Assembly: GCA_016719855.1 (NCBI GenBank) | Contig: JADJYH010000006.1 | Location: forward strand, 124,001-188,000 | Reading direction: 5' to 3' | Source: Saprospiraceae bacterium | Lineage (GTDB): Bacteria; Bacteroidota; Bacteroidia; Chitinophagales; Saprospiraceae | DNA length: 64,000 nt | In this document: positions 20,536 through 30,900 of the stretch, in pieces | How the letters are laid out: each line of letters opens with the position of its first letter | Position numbering within the stretch: position 1 is the stretch's first letter | Translations under genes and position numbers: made by a program | The notes under the pieces: generated by a model | Told to the model about the DNA's origin: nothing | The model's database searches: none | The model's input: only the letters and a program-made list of their open reading frames with translations

Positions 20536-21193
20536 ATGAAATTCTTCATTGACACTGCCAACCTCAGGGATATTGAGGAAGCCAACGAACTCGGCATCCT
20601 CGACGGCGTGACCACCAACCCCAGCCTGATGGCGAAGGAGGGCATCACCGGCCAGATGAACATCGAAAACCACTACAAAAAAATCTGCGAAATCGTGGAT
20701 GGCGACGTGAGCGCAGAGGTGAACGCCACCGATTTTGCGGGGATGGTGAACGAGGGTACGCACCTCGCCAGCCTCGCACCGAACATTGTGGTGAAAGTGC
20801 CGATGACCAAGGGATGGGGTGAAGGCCATCCGCCACTTCACCGACCATGGCATTGCCACCAATTGCACCCTGGTTTTTTCTGCTGCACAGGCCATCTTGG
20901 CAGCAAAGGCTGGGGCAACCTACGTTTCCCCATTCATTGGCCGCATTGACGACACCAACTGGGACGGGATGCTGCTCATCAAGGAAATGGCGGAGATTTA
21001 CGCCATCCAAGGTTACGAAACGGAGATTTTGGCGGCGAGCATCCGCAGTTCCCGGCACATCGTGGAGGCAGCAAAGAACGGAGCGGACGTTTGCACCTGT
21101 CCACTCAGCGCCATCCTCGGCATGTTGAAGCACCCGCTGACGGATATTGGGCTGGAGCAGTTTCTAGCGGATTATCGGAAGGGGAATGGGTAG
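20536..21193 (+). CDS. Transaldolase / fructose-6-phosphate aldolase family (frameshifted)
   Basis: About 218 residues, the size of the small MipB/TalC group. It starts MKFFIDTANLRDIEEANELG and contains GVTTNPSLMAKEG and the Schiff-base lysine region VVKVPMTK. The second half has GATYVSPFIGRIDD and ILAASIRSSRHIVEAA. An extra G at 20811-20813 splits the frame; removing it gives MTKDGVKAIRHFTDHGIATN. The enzyme transfers dihydroxyacetone units in the pentose-phosphate pathway. rpiB is present elsewhere in the window. Confidence 0.9.
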
Positions 21194-21255
21194 GATATCA
21201 GATGAAAAAGTTGGGAGGCAGCTTCAAGTTGCCTCCTGACTTGTGTTCCTGGAAA

Positions 21256-21711
21256 TCAGCTTTTTACTCGCTTATATTTTTCAATAATCACATGGTCAAC
21301 ACCCAGTTTTTCAATCTTTTCAATGCCTTTTTGAATTAAAGTATCATTGTTTATCTTGACAACAAATTCGAATTTATTGTCTTCCCATTCCCTGCTTATG
21401 AAGTATTATGAAATGCTCCGTATAAACACTATCCACCAAAGTATATGCCCCTCCACCCGCAGTGAATGCAGCAGTAGCAGTGTCTTTCCCCATCTTTAAA
21501 TCGTGGCTTGAAGGGAGTCAAAATGCGTGGGGTTAATAATCTTAATCATTTTGACATTCGGGTTAAACGTAGAATAAGTAGAGTCCTTTTCCGTGGTTGT
21601 TGCGGATATTAACTCCCAGGTTCCAATCAGCGGGAGTTGGTTTTGTTTTTTATCTAGATTGCATGATAAAGCTATGATGGCAATCAAAGTAAGTCCAAGT
21701 ATTGATTTCAT
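21256..21711 (-). CDS. Lipocalin-like lipoprotein (two frameshifts)
   Basis: The start at 21711 gives a lipoprotein signal MKSILGLTLIAIIALSC, then LIGTWELISATTTEKDS, a small lipocalin-like domain. The frame breaks at a GG/CC near 21505; with one base restored it continues HDLKMGKDTATAAFTAGGG, then YTLVDSVYTEHF. A second break near 21405 leads to REWEDNKFEFVVKIN and a terminal KYKRVKS (stop at 21256-21258). About 150 residues in all, a normal domain length. Ligand unknown. Confidence 0.6.
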
Positions 21712-21784
21712 GTTTTTATTGTTTTTTAATTCGCCAGTCAACCATGAATGTGTCAGCAAATGTACAACCGAAGGTTTGATTTAC

Positions 21785-23704
21785 TCACATCATATACGCC
21801 CAAGCCGTCTGGTACCCGCCGTGCTTTTCACAATAATCTAGCATCGCCTGATAAAAGGCATCCGCCCCAACCGTGGCACTGTCGCCAACGATGACGAGCA
21901 GCTTGCGGGCACGGGTCATCGCCACATTCATCCGGCGGTAGTCGTTCAGGAATCCGATTTCGCATTTGGGATTGCTGCGCACCAACGAGATGTACACCAC
22001 ATCCCGCTCCTGCCCCTGAAAGCCGTCAATGGTGTTGATGTCCAGCGGTAAGTCCCGCAGCTTGGCGTCATCGGCGACAGTGTCCTGCATGTGTAACACC
22101 TGTTCCTTGTAGGGCGAAATAAGCGCAATGGAAGGTAGGACTTTGCCCTCGTGGGCGGTCAGGAGATGGAGGAGGTGCTCGCAGAGCAACTGGAACTCTT
22201 CGGGATTGAAGCGGCTCTGAGATTTGGCGTTGAACTGTTCCTCGAAACCCGTGCCCGCTGTGTCAATAAACTGCACCGGTGACGGGTGTTCCATGTCCAA
22301 TTGGTGGTCGGCGACGGCTTCGGCAGCGGTGAGTTTTCCTTCGTAAAACCACTGGTTCGAGAACTCCATGATGCGATAGTTCATGCGGTACTGCACCGTC
22401 AGCAGGTTGGTGCGGGGGATGCGCAGCAGGCATTTTTCAATCATGGTGATGCCAAATCCACCCCGCCGTGCTTGCTCCGATTTGACGGTCGGCGGCAATT
22501 GGAAGGGGTCGCCCGCCAGCACGACCTTGCTGGCACGGGTGATGGGAATCCAGGTGGCGGGTTCCAGGGCCTGCGCCGCTTCGTCAATCACCACAGTACG
22601 AAAGGTGCGGGTGCCAAGCGCCTTGTGAACCGAACCGACCAAAGTGCAAGTAATGACCTGCGCACTGTCGAGGATGTTTTCTACCAAAATGTCTTCGAGG
22701 CGGTTGGCCCAGCCGGACAGTTCGCCCGCCTGTTGGAAGAGGTGGCTGCGCTCCTGCCGCTGCTCCTGTCCAAAGCGGCGCTTGTATTTCAGCGCCTGTC
22801 GTCGGGCTTCTGCCGCTTCCAGCCTCACTTTTTTGATGTGCTTGCTCTCCGGGTGGGCTGCTATCTGCGCCTCCAAGGTATGCCTCACGATTTTGTCCTC
22901 CACCCTTGAAATATTGCCGATGCGCAACACTTGCAGTCCTTCGTCGGAGAGGCGCTCGGTGAGGAGGTCGGCGGCGGAATTGCTGGGTGCGCAGACGAGC
23001 ACTGTGTTTTCGGTTTTACAGAGCAACCGGATGGCCTGCACCAGGGTCGTCGTTTTGCCGGTGCCGGGCGGCCCATGCACGATGGCCACGTCCTGAGCGG
23101 CCAGTATCTGGTTGACGGCGCTGTTCTGTGCATCGTTGAGTTGGGGCAGTTGCACGGCAGGCAATTCAAGGAATGAGGCAGGTTTTTGGCCCATGATGAT
23201 GCTGCGCAACTCCGCCAATCGGTTGCCCTTGGCCTCTTTCACCTTTTTGAGTGCCTTTTCCATCTCCACATAAGTCCGCTCATCGAACTCCAGGTCAACG
23301 CCCAACGAACCTGCGTTCATCCAGTCGGGCAGGTCTTTGCTGTTCAGGATGATTTTCATCCGACCCTTCGCAATGGAATGGATGATGCCCGATTTTTCGG
23401 GGTGTTTCTCACCTTCGGATGCTGTGAAAAAGCGCACCGGTTGTCCTGCCCGAAACTGGTGCTGCACCAAGGATGCTTTGGTTCGCACAACCGTCACAAA
23501 CGCTCGCTCGCCGTAGGTATAGCCTGATTTTTCCACCTCCACCGGATACCATGCATAGCCTTCGGCCACCCGCTCTGGCAGGGACAGGCTTTGAACGAAT
23601 GCCTGGAACTGTTCAAAGTCCTTTTGTTTTTCCAGTTTCAACAGCTCGGAAAGCTGCTGTAGTTCGGCGGTTTCTTCGTTCATCTGCGGATTGGTTACTT
23701 TCAA
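21785..23704 (-). CDS. Upf1-like superfamily 1B helicase (IGHMBP2/SMUBP-2 type)
   Basis: A 639-residue AAA-ATPase helicase. Walker A GPPGTGKTTT is at residues 211-220; the DEAA box is in VVIDEAAQALEP; then GDPFQLPPTV, QYRMNYRIMEFSNQWFYEGK, TIDGFQGQERDVVYISLVRS and RMNVAMTRARKLLVIVGDS. These are motifs I-VI of 5'-3' helicases such as IGHMBP2. The N-terminal 150 residues form the OB/stalk part. It acts on RNA or DNA; the bacterial role is not settled. Two in-frame ATGs seven codons apart could start it. Confidence 0.9.
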   Translation of the reverse strand: MKVTNPQMNEETAELQQLSELLKLEKQKDFEQFQAFVQSLSLPERVAEGYAWYPVEVEKSGYTYGERAFVTVVRTKASLVQHQFRAGQPVRFFTASEGEKHPEKSGIIHSIAKGRMKIILNSKDLPDWMNAGSLGVDLEFDERTYVEMEKALKKVKEAKGNRLAELRSIIMGQKPASFLELPAVQLPQLNDAQNSAVNQILAAQDVAIVHGPPGTGKTTTLVQAIRLLCKTENTVLVCAPSNSAADLLTERLSDEGLQVLRIGNISRVEDKIVRHTLEAQIAAHPESKHIKKVRLEAAEARRQALKYKRRFGQEQRQERSHLFQQAGELSGWANRLEDILVENILDSAQVITCTLVGSVHKALGTRTFRTVVIDEAAQALEPATWIPITRASKVVLAGDPFQLPPTVKSEQARRGGFGITMIEKCLLRIPRTNLLTVQYRMNYRIMEFSNQWFYEGKLTAAEAVADHQLDMEHPSPVQFIDTAGTGFEEQFNAKSQSRFNPEEFQLLCEHLLHLLTAHEGKVLPSIALISPYKEQVLHMQDTVADDAKLRDLPLDINTIDGFQGQERDVVYISLVRSNPKCEIGFLNDYRRMNVAMTRARKLLVIVGDSATVGADAFYQAMLDYCEKHGGYQTAWAYMM

Positions 23705-23789
23705 AAAGAGGGCAAAGAAACGAAACTGCGGGTTTGTGGAGAGGGTGCTTTTGAAGGAGATTTCTTGGGTTCACCTGTGTAGTGGGTGT

Positions 23790-24563
23790 TCAATCATTTT
23801 GAACAAATGCCTTTCTGACAAAAATAACCACCAAGCCCCAAAGGCTATAAAATGCGAAAAAAGGCAATATCCCATCGGCTAAATGGAACAAGAGGAGGAT
23901 GGCCATGAGGGCCAATTGAAAACCCAGCATCAAGGAAGACGAGAGCGATAGGAACCACTTTGGGAATTCCTTTATCCTGACGGCTTTTTTGTCGAGTTGC
24001 AAAACCAAAAAGTCCAGCGGGCCATAAAGGGTCATAAACACGATGTGCAATGTATTGACCACCGACTGCTTTTCATAAGGGAACGCAACGGGTTGTTTGA
24101 ATTCGAGAATTCGGCTGGTTGTTTCCCCATTTACCCGGTTGCGCTGTATGACGTAGTAATAATTGCAAATGGCGCATTGGAACTGGAGGCCCAAAAAAGC
24201 AAGCAAAGCAAGTAGCAGCGAGGCATCCGTGATAACGTAGAGGGCGGAGCAAATCCCCAAATTGATGATGAAATCAAAAATGGAATCCAAGTACCTCCCT
24301 GTGTACGAAGGGTGGTTCTTTTGCCTTGCCATCTCGCCATCGGCCGCATCCAGGATGTTTTTCACTACCAGGAAAAGGGCGGCAAGCGCAAATTGCTGCT
24401 TGAGAATGCACCCAATCGCAATTATTCCTGCGGCAAAAAAGGTATAAGTAAGTTGAATAGAAGAAATAGGAGTATTCAATAGGGAACGCACCAAAGCTCG
24501 GGCAAGGGGTCTTCCGTAATCAGAAATGTCTATGAAACGCTTATTCTCAGGGAGTTTGGACAT
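23790..24563 (-). CDS. CDP-alcohol phosphatidyltransferase family protein
   Basis: A 257-residue membrane enzyme. The family signature D-x2-DG-x2-AR-x8-G-x3-D-x3-D is complete: DAADGEMAR, then GRYLDSIFD. The aspartates bind the metal and the CDP-alcohol. Five or six hydrophobic segments are visible (for example YTFFAAGIIAIGCILKQQFA and SSLMLGFQLALMAILLLFHL). It makes a phospholipid by attaching an alcohol to a CDP-linked lipid, or the reverse; the substrate cannot be told. Confidence 0.88.
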   Translation of the reverse strand: MSKLPENKRFIDISDYGRPLARALVRSLLNTPISSIQLTYTFFAAGIIAIGCILKQQFALAALFLVVKNILDAADGEMARQKNHPSYTGRYLDSIFDFIINLGICSALYVITDASLLLALLAFLGLQFQCAICNYYYVIQRNRVNGETTSRILEFKQPVAFPYEKQSVVNTLHIVFMTLYGPLDFLVLQLDKKAVRIKEFPKWFLSLSSSLMLGFQLALMAILLLFHLADGILPFFAFYSLWGLVVIFVRKAFVQND

Positions 24564-24707
24564 CGTTTGTTTTGAGCAGGGCCATCAAGCAGGTAGTGTA
24601 AAATTTATTGAAAATCCACATTAACTTGACGTAAACAACCCAAACCCTTAAACTTGGGAAAGAGTTGTCAATTTGTTTACCCACTAACTCAATTGAAAAT
24701 CACCTTT

Positions 24708-25702
24708 TTAAAACTCAAACAACGTCCCCGCCCGCCCCTTCGGCACTACACCCGCATGTTTGTAAGCCTTCTCCGTTGCCTCCCGTCCCCGGGGAGTCCG
24801 CTGGAGATAGCCTTCCATGATGAGGAACGGCTCGTGTACCTCTTCGATGGTGCCGGTTCCTCGCCGACCGCTGTGGCAATGGTGGTCAGACCGACTGGCC
24901 CACCTTTGAACTTGATGATGATGGCGTCGAGGATTTTGTTGTCCATTTCGTTGAGGCCGCCTTCGTCCACGTTGAGGGCGTTCAGGCCAATCTTGGCGAT
25001 TTCGATGTCAATGGTGCCGGTGCCCTTCACCTGTGCAAAGTCACGGATGCGGCGCAGCAGCAAGTTGCCAATACGGGGGGTGCCTCGGCTTCTGCGAGCG
25101 ATTTCGTAAGCGCCCTCATCGGTCATGGGCACGTTGAGCAGCCTTGCGGAGCGGGTCAAAATCTTTTTCAAAGTCTCTACGTCGTAGTAGTCCAAGTGGC
25201 AAGTGATGCCGAATCGGGAGCGCATGGGTGCAGTGAGCAAGCCCATCCGAGTGGTAGCGCCTACGAGCGTGAAATTGGCCAGCGCTATCTGGATGCTCCG
25301 GGCGTTCGGGCCGGAATCAATCATGATGTCAATGCGGAAATCCTCCATGGCGGAGTAGAGGTACTCTTCCACGACAGTGTTCAAGCGGTGGATTTCGTCA
25401 ATGAACAGTACGTCGCCTTCTTCGAGGTTGGTGAGCAGGCCGGCAAGGTCGCCCGGTTTTTCGAGGACGGGGCCGGAGGACATTTTTAGCGAAGCGCCAA
25501 GCTCGGTGGAGATGATGTGCGAAAGCGTCGTTTTGCCGAGGCCCGGCGGTCCGTGCAGTAGCACATGGTCGAGCGCCTCGCCCCGCTGGTTGGCGGCTGC
25601 GATGAAGATGCGCAGGTTGTCCACGATCTGTGGTTGGCCGCTAAAATCGTCGAGTTCTTTCGGTCGTAATGCTTTTTCAATGAGCTTTTCGTCGTTGCTC
25701 AT
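24708..25702 (-). CDS. ruvB: Holliday junction branch migration helicase RuvB (frameshift near 3' end)
   Basis: About 331 residues when corrected. It starts MSNDEKLIEKALRPKELDDF and has Walker A LLHGPPGLGKTTLS, Walker B VLFIDEIHRLN, the arginine-finger segment TRMGLLTAPMRSRFG, and the winged-helix end. The frame breaks at CC 24853-24854 (a missing G on the coding strand); restored, it reads ATAVGEEPGTIEEVHEPFLI and ends GRAGTLFEF with TAA at 24708-24710. RuvB is the hexameric motor of RuvAB in recombination repair. Confidence 0.93.
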
Positions 25703-25819
25703 GAGTTGCCTTCAGCGTCTAAATTCGGGTTATTCCATTGTAAAATGTCATTGGTTTACCTGAGGGGTGAGGTATTGGTGGCAAAAATGTCATCTTTAAA
25801 AATGCATTCTCTACATGTT

Positions 25820-26410
25820 TTAGTCCCATACTCCTTCCCCCTGCCAGATGGTTTTTCCTTTGGAAATGAAGTTGAGGTATTGGCGGTGGCAGTCGTCGTT
25901 TTCGTCGCCGTTGGATTGGCAGAGGAGGTTGCCGTCACAGTCGTACAAATAAGTTGAATTGGGTTCGGCATGGAAGGCAAACGTCCATTTGCCGCCCATT
26001 TGGTACTTGATGATTTTGACGGGATTGTGGCGGTCAATGGCTTTGCTCATCCATTTCACAGCGAATGGGTTGCTGATTTTGGCGCAATCCACGGGGCCGG
26101 TCTCGGCTATCAGGTCTTCGAAGCAGGTGATTTGAATCATTTCTGATTCGGCCATGCAGATGCTGGCCATGTCGTGCAGCACATGATAGTCGAAACGGAT
26201 GGATTGGTTGTTTTTCAACCTAACTCCTTCAGGCAATGCCACGGGGTTGAGCAATTTGCCATCCTTCAACTTGATGAGGTAGCCGCATCCGTCAAGGCCA
26301 TCGAAGTCAACCACCGTACCGGTGGTTTGGCATTTGCCGTCTGAGGCGGACATCTTGGTTTTGCCGCAGGCAAAAAAGCTTGCAAGCACTAAAAACAAAA
26401 TCATTCGCAT
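25820..26410 (-). CDS. Hypothetical lipoprotein
   Basis: About 196 residues. Start at 26410 (MRMILFLVLASFFACGKTKM), a short signal with a probable lipidated Cys. The mature part has TTGTVVDFDGLDGCGYLIKL, a beta-rich domain, and a second part with YQMGGKWTFAFHAEPNSTYL and YDCDGNLLCQSNGDENDDC. Four or more cysteines suggest disulfides in the periplasm. Family not recognised. It runs divergently from icd. Confidence 0.6.
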   Translation of the reverse strand: MRMILFLVLASFFACGKTKMSASDGKCQTTGTVVDFDGLDGCGYLIKLKDGKLLNPVALPEGVRLKNNQSIRFDYHVLHDMASICMAESEMIQITCFEDLIAETGPVDCAKISNPFAVKWMSKAIDRHNPVKIIKYQMGGKWTFAFHAEPNSTYLYDCDGNLLCQSNGDENDDCHRQYLNFISKGKTIWQGEGVWD

Positions 26411-26465
26411 GTTCAAAATCACTGAAAATTAGGATTTAAGATTACCGGGAAAAAGGTGGTTTGGT

Positions 26466-26473
26466 TACCTTTG
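26466..26473 (+). promoter_or_regulatory. Promoter -7 element for icd
   Basis: TACCTTTG followed by CGCCGC is a good TAnnTTTG element 118 bases before the icd ATG. The -33 region lacks a clean TTG. The leader holds an inverted repeat of GGATTGAAGG units (26489-26567). Confidence 0.5.
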
Positions 26474-26488
26474 CGCCGCTTTTCAGAA

Positions 26489-26567
26489 AAGGATTGAAGG
26501 TTCGGAGGATTGAAGGATTGAAGGAATTGGCGTTGCCTTTTACTTCAATCCTTGAATCCTTCAATCC
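26489..26567. repeat. Short-unit inverted repeat in the icd leader
   Basis: Units GGATTGAAGG repeat on the left (26491-26525) and CTTCAATCCTTGAATCCTTC on the right (26543-26563), able to form a hairpin in the icd 5' leader. Same design as in the transaldolase leader but different units. Confidence 0.65.
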
Positions 26568-26590
26568 TACAATCCCTAAAAATAAACGAA

Positions 26591-27856
26591 ATGACCGGAA
26601 CAAAAGTAACGATTGTCAAAGGTAAATTAAAAGTACCGAATGACCCGATCATCCCTTTCATCGAAGGCGATGGAACGGGTGCAGATATTTGGGCAGCCTC
26701 CGTGCGTGTGCTGGATGCCGCCGTTGAAAAAGCCTACAAAGGCAAGAAAAAAATCGTTTGGAAAGAAGTGCTGGCGGGCGAAAAAGCCTTCAACAAGACT
26801 GGCAACTGGCTCCCAACCGAAACGCTGGATGTCATCCGTGAGCACCTCGTGGCCATCAAAGGCCCGCTGACCACTCCCGTCGGCGGCGGCATCCGCTCGC
26901 TGAACGTGGCGCTTCGCCAGGAACTGGACCTGTACGCTTGTGTGCGTCCGGTGCAGTATTTCAAGGGCGTACCATCGCCTGTGAAGGAGCCACACTTGGT
27001 GGACATGGTGATTTATCGGGAGAACACCGAGGACATCTACGCTGGCATCGAGTACCAAGCTGGCTCTGCTGACTGTGAGAAACTGATGAATTTCCTCCAA
27101 AACGAAATGGGCGTGAAGAAAATCCGCTTCCCAAAAACATCTTCGCTTGGCATCAAGCCGGTGTCAAAAGAAGGAACGGAGCGGTTGGTCAGGAGCGCAT
27201 TGGAGTACACCATTGCCAGCAAAAAACCATCCCTCACGCTGGTTCACAAGGGCAATATCATGAAATTTACCGAAGGTAAATTCAAGGAGTGGGGCTACGA
27301 ACTGGCCGAGCGGGAGTTTGGCGACAAGGTGTTCACTTGGGCACAGTACGACCGCATCAAGGAGGCCAAGGGTGAGTCTGCTGCAAACACTGCCCAAAGT
27401 GAGGCCGTGAAAGCTGGCAAAATTATCGTGAAGGACGTCATTGCCGATGCGTTCCTCCAGCAAATCCTGCTCCGACCGTCGGAGTACTCGGTCATTGCTA
27501 CGCTGAACCTCAACGGCGATTACATCTCCGACGCACTTGCTGCGCAAGTCGGAGGCATCGGCATCGCCCCCGGCGCCAACATCAACTACATCACCGGCCA
27601 CGCCATCTTTGAGGCCACGCACGGCACGGCGCCGAAGTACGCTGGCTTGGACAAAGTGAACCCATCCTCCGTGATTCTTTCCGGTGAGATGATGTTCCGC
27701 TTCCTCGGCTGGACGAAAGCTGCCGACTTGATTCTGAAAAGCATGAAACGTGCGATTTCGAAGAAGCGGGTCACTTACGATTTCCATCGCTTGATGAAGG
27801 GCGCCACCTTGCTGAAATGCTCGGAGTTTGGTGACGAGATGATTGCGAACATGTGA
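26591..27856 (+). CDS. icd: NADP-dependent isocitrate dehydrogenase
   Basis: A 421-residue TCA-cycle enzyme converting isocitrate to 2-oxoglutarate and CO2. The ATG at 26591 (MTGTKVTIVKGKLKVPNDP) fits the family start. Motifs: IPFIEGDGTGADIW, KGPLTTPVGGGIRSLNVALR (substrate loop), QELDLYACVRPV, YRENTEDIYAGIEY, and the nucleotide-binding GTAPKYAGLDKVNPSS. It is the prokaryotic homodimeric type. A terminator follows directly. Confidence 0.95.
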   Translation: MTGTKVTIVKGKLKVPNDPIIPFIEGDGTGADIWAASVRVLDAAVEKAYKGKKKIVWKEVLAGEKAFNKTGNWLPTETLDVIREHLVAIKGPLTTPVGGGIRSLNVALRQELDLYACVRPVQYFKGVPSPVKEPHLVDMVIYRENTEDIYAGIEYQAGSADCEKLMNFLQNEMGVKKIRFPKTSSLGIKPVSKEGTERLVRSALEYTIASKKPSLTLVHKGNIMKFTEGKFKEWGYELAEREFGDKVFTWAQYDRIKEAKGESAANTAQSEAVKAGKIIVKDVIADAFLQQILLRPSEYSVIATLNLNGDYISDALAAQVGGIGIAPGANINYITGHAIFEATHGTAPKYAGLDKVNPSSVILSGEMMFRFLGWTKAADLILKSMKRAISKKRVTYDFHRLMKGATLLKCSEFGDEMIANM

Positions 27857-27874
27857 TTTTACAAAAATCAGTAT

Positions 27875-27907
27875 AAAAAAAGGCGGCCCAGTGGGTCGCC
27901 TTTTTTG
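27875..27907 (+). terminator. Rho-independent terminator of icd
   Basis: An A run, then GGCGGCCCAGTGGGTCGCC and a T run: GGCG pairs with CGCC and GCCC with GGGT (one wobble), with flanking A/T pairing. It lies 20-50 bases after the icd stop. Confidence 0.85.
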
Positions 27908-27910
27908 TTT

Positions 27911-27978
27911 GTGGTCGCCCAATTTATTGGGCAGACCGTGTTATTTGACTCGGTCTGCCCAATAAATTGGGCGACCAC
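27911..27978. repeat. Perfect 28-bp inverted repeat
   Basis: Left arm 27911-27938 and right arm 27951-27978 are exact reverse complements with a 12-base loop. Each arm contains a smaller palindrome (GCCCAATTTATTGGGC on the left), so the DNA could form a branched cruciform. It lies between the convergent icd and T9SS-substrate genes and may end transcription from the right, but the perfection suggests a repeat element. Confidence 0.85.
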
Positions 27979-27987
27979 AAGCTGGCT

Positions 27988-30900
27988 TCAGTTCATCAAA
28001 GTTACATCTCCGTAGAGTTGCTCAACCCGCCCGTCAATGAACTCGATTTCCGCCTTCCAGACAAAGACGGCGGGGTTCATTGGTTGGTTATCCAGCCTAC
28101 CATCCCAACCCATTGGCTCTTCGTTTGGGTCAAAATTTTCTCGAACAAAGACTTTCTCGCCAAAACGGTCGAATACCTGGAAACGCTTGACGATTCGAAC
28201 CGATGTTGCCCGTGCGTAAATCGTGAACAAGTCGTTGATGCCGTCGCCATTTGGCGAAAAGGAGTTTGGTACGTAAACATCCAGGTCCTTCGTGACCCGA
28301 ACATTCAATTTGTCTTCGATGGGACATCCCTTTTCATCCCAAACTGTCAGGTGGTAGTAGGAGCTTTCGACCGGTGTGCTCCACATCGAAAGTTCGAGCA
28401 AAGGGAGAGGAGCGTTGGAGCGCCAAAGAAAGGAATCCACAGGAGCGAAGCTGACCTGTGGGTCAAGGAAAATGCTGTCACCCAGTTGGATGGTCAGGTC
28501 GTCGCCTAGTTCTAAATACAATTCTTGCGGGGTTTCAAGCTGAAAACTGCTGTCCACGGTGCAGCCATTCGCATCGAAAATTTCAACGAAGTAATCGCCC
28601 GGCGGCAGGTTGTCGAAAGTGATGGGTGCAAATGCTGGCATCGAACCAACCAGGCTCACCTTCACGCCACCAGCACCACCGCTCCAACTTGTGATTTCGA
28701 GGTAGCCGTCGTCAATGCCGAAGCACCTTGGGGCATTGAAACTGAAAGCTGGGACGAACAATTCAGGTTCTGTCAACACGACCAAAGCGGTGTCCTTGCA
28801 GCCGATGGCATCGGTGAGGGTAACGGAGTAGTCGCCCGTTTTCAGGTTGCCAATTTGAGCCGTTTGTTCCAGGTTCGACCATTCAAACTCGTAGGGCGGG
28901 ATGCCTGCAAGCGGATTTGCCAATAGCAGGCCGTTGCTGTCTTGGAAGCATTTTAACCCAAAACCACTGCCACCGCTGAGTATTTGGATGTCGGCCACGG
29001 GCAGGTCAAGCGTCAGTTGGAATTCTGCCGTGGACGAACAACCCAAGCTGTTCGTGACTGTGGCGGCGTAAAGTCCGGGCAAGCCGGTGGATATGGTTTG
29101 ACTTTGGGCCCCATTGCTCCAAAGAATTTGCGAAGCGTTCGTGACGACCGTTAGCGTGACGGTATCGTTTTGGCAAAAATAGGGGCTGCCAATGATGGCC
29201 ACCGCTGGTACGCTTTCGGTGGCTGGCACCAGGATGTGGCGGTTGAGGATGCATTCGCCAATGTCCACCAGTACCGTGAAACTGGCGTCCGCATTGGGGT
29301 TTGGTAGGTTTATTTTGTGGGCGTTGCCGATGACGTTGCCGCTGCCGTCGAGCCAGGTGTAGCTGGCGTTGAGGCTGTCCACGCTGAGGGTGATAGTGTT
29401 GTCGCAGTTGAATTCCAGTTCGATATCGTCCTGAAAATACTGCACCGAAAACTGGTGGTCGAGGCTGGTCACGCAACTGTCAATGAGCCTGAAACAATAG
29501 TCACCGAGGGCGAAGCCGGACAATGAGAGGGTCGAGTCCTGCAAGTTGTGGGTGGCTATCACTTGTGCTGGATTGTTGCAGTCCACCTGCTCAATGACGA
29601 AGGGTGGTTTGCCACTTTTGATTTCAAAATTCAGGGTGGTGGTTCCCGCTCCGTCGCACAAAATCCCGCTGGAAACATCAAAACTCAGCGTATCCGCTTC
29701 CTCCACAAAAACGATGGCCGTGTCCACCGGGCAGGCCGAGCCGAGGGTGTAGAGGTAAACCGTGTGCTCGCCTGCGGCCACGTTTACGAAGGTGAAAGGG
29801 GAGCCAGATTGGCTGTTTACTGCACCAACTAAGTCGAGGCTATAGTTGTCGGTGATGCTGTTGGGCCAAGTGATGGTGGCGTTGTTGGCGGTGGCCCATG
29901 CTTGCCAACCGGCCAAGTTCGATGCCCCGGTGACGGTGATCGTGCCACTGCCGGGGCAGTTCCCGAATGGAATGGCTTCGAGGTTGTAGTCAGGTGCGGG
30001 CAGGTGCAGGTTTTTTACGCCGCAGTTGTCCACCTCCGAAAGCTGGTAGTCACCGGGGAAGAGGTTGGTAATGCTGTACGACTGGCAGCCGGCAGTCAAG
30101 TTGTCCTCGTCTATCAACAGTGAGATATCGTTCGGCCCACCAGTGAGGTAAAACGGGCCTTCCGAAGGGTCAATCACCAACTGGTAAACAGTCTGACAGC
30201 TCCCGTTTAACACGGCATTATAAATATAGGTGTTCATCACCGGGTTTAGCGCTTGCCAATACCCAAGTGTGGTTTCAGCCTCGTAAGTCCCACAGCTTGG
30301 GATATCCAACGTGACCTTGTAGCTGCCCGAATCCGGCACGTAGAACAGGCCGGTCGTATTGCTGCTCAAGACCTCGTCGTTTTCATTGAACAAAACAAAA
30401 AGCCCATTCCCGGAACTCATCGGGCGGTCTGAAATAGCGCCGTTATCGCAGGTGAAACGGTCAACCAGGGACGCCTTCACGGAGTCGCAAAGCGGCTCAA
30501 GCAGCAGAATGACCGAGTCCCGACAAACCATCTGGTCATCACAGTCGTCCTCGATTGCCAGTTCCCAGTTGCCGGGGGCATTGCCGTTGAACACGAGCGA
30601 AATGCCCGATGTGTCCACTTGCCCAATCTCCACGGGGTTACAGGTCAGGCAGGTAACGGTGAACGGCCAACTGTCCGCATCGAAGCCGCCAGTGCAGCCG
30701 CCATTTGGGGTAAAAATGGAGATGCTGTTTTCGGTGCAGGAAACTGGGTCTTGCAGGAAAACGGGATATTTTTTTTGCTTGTAAATGGCGTCGCTTTTGT
30801 TGCCGCAGGCATCCACTACTTGAAACAGATAGTAATTGAAGTTGACAGGAAGGCCTGTTAGCTCACCTGTGGTGCTGGAAATTATGGTATTGGTCGGAGA

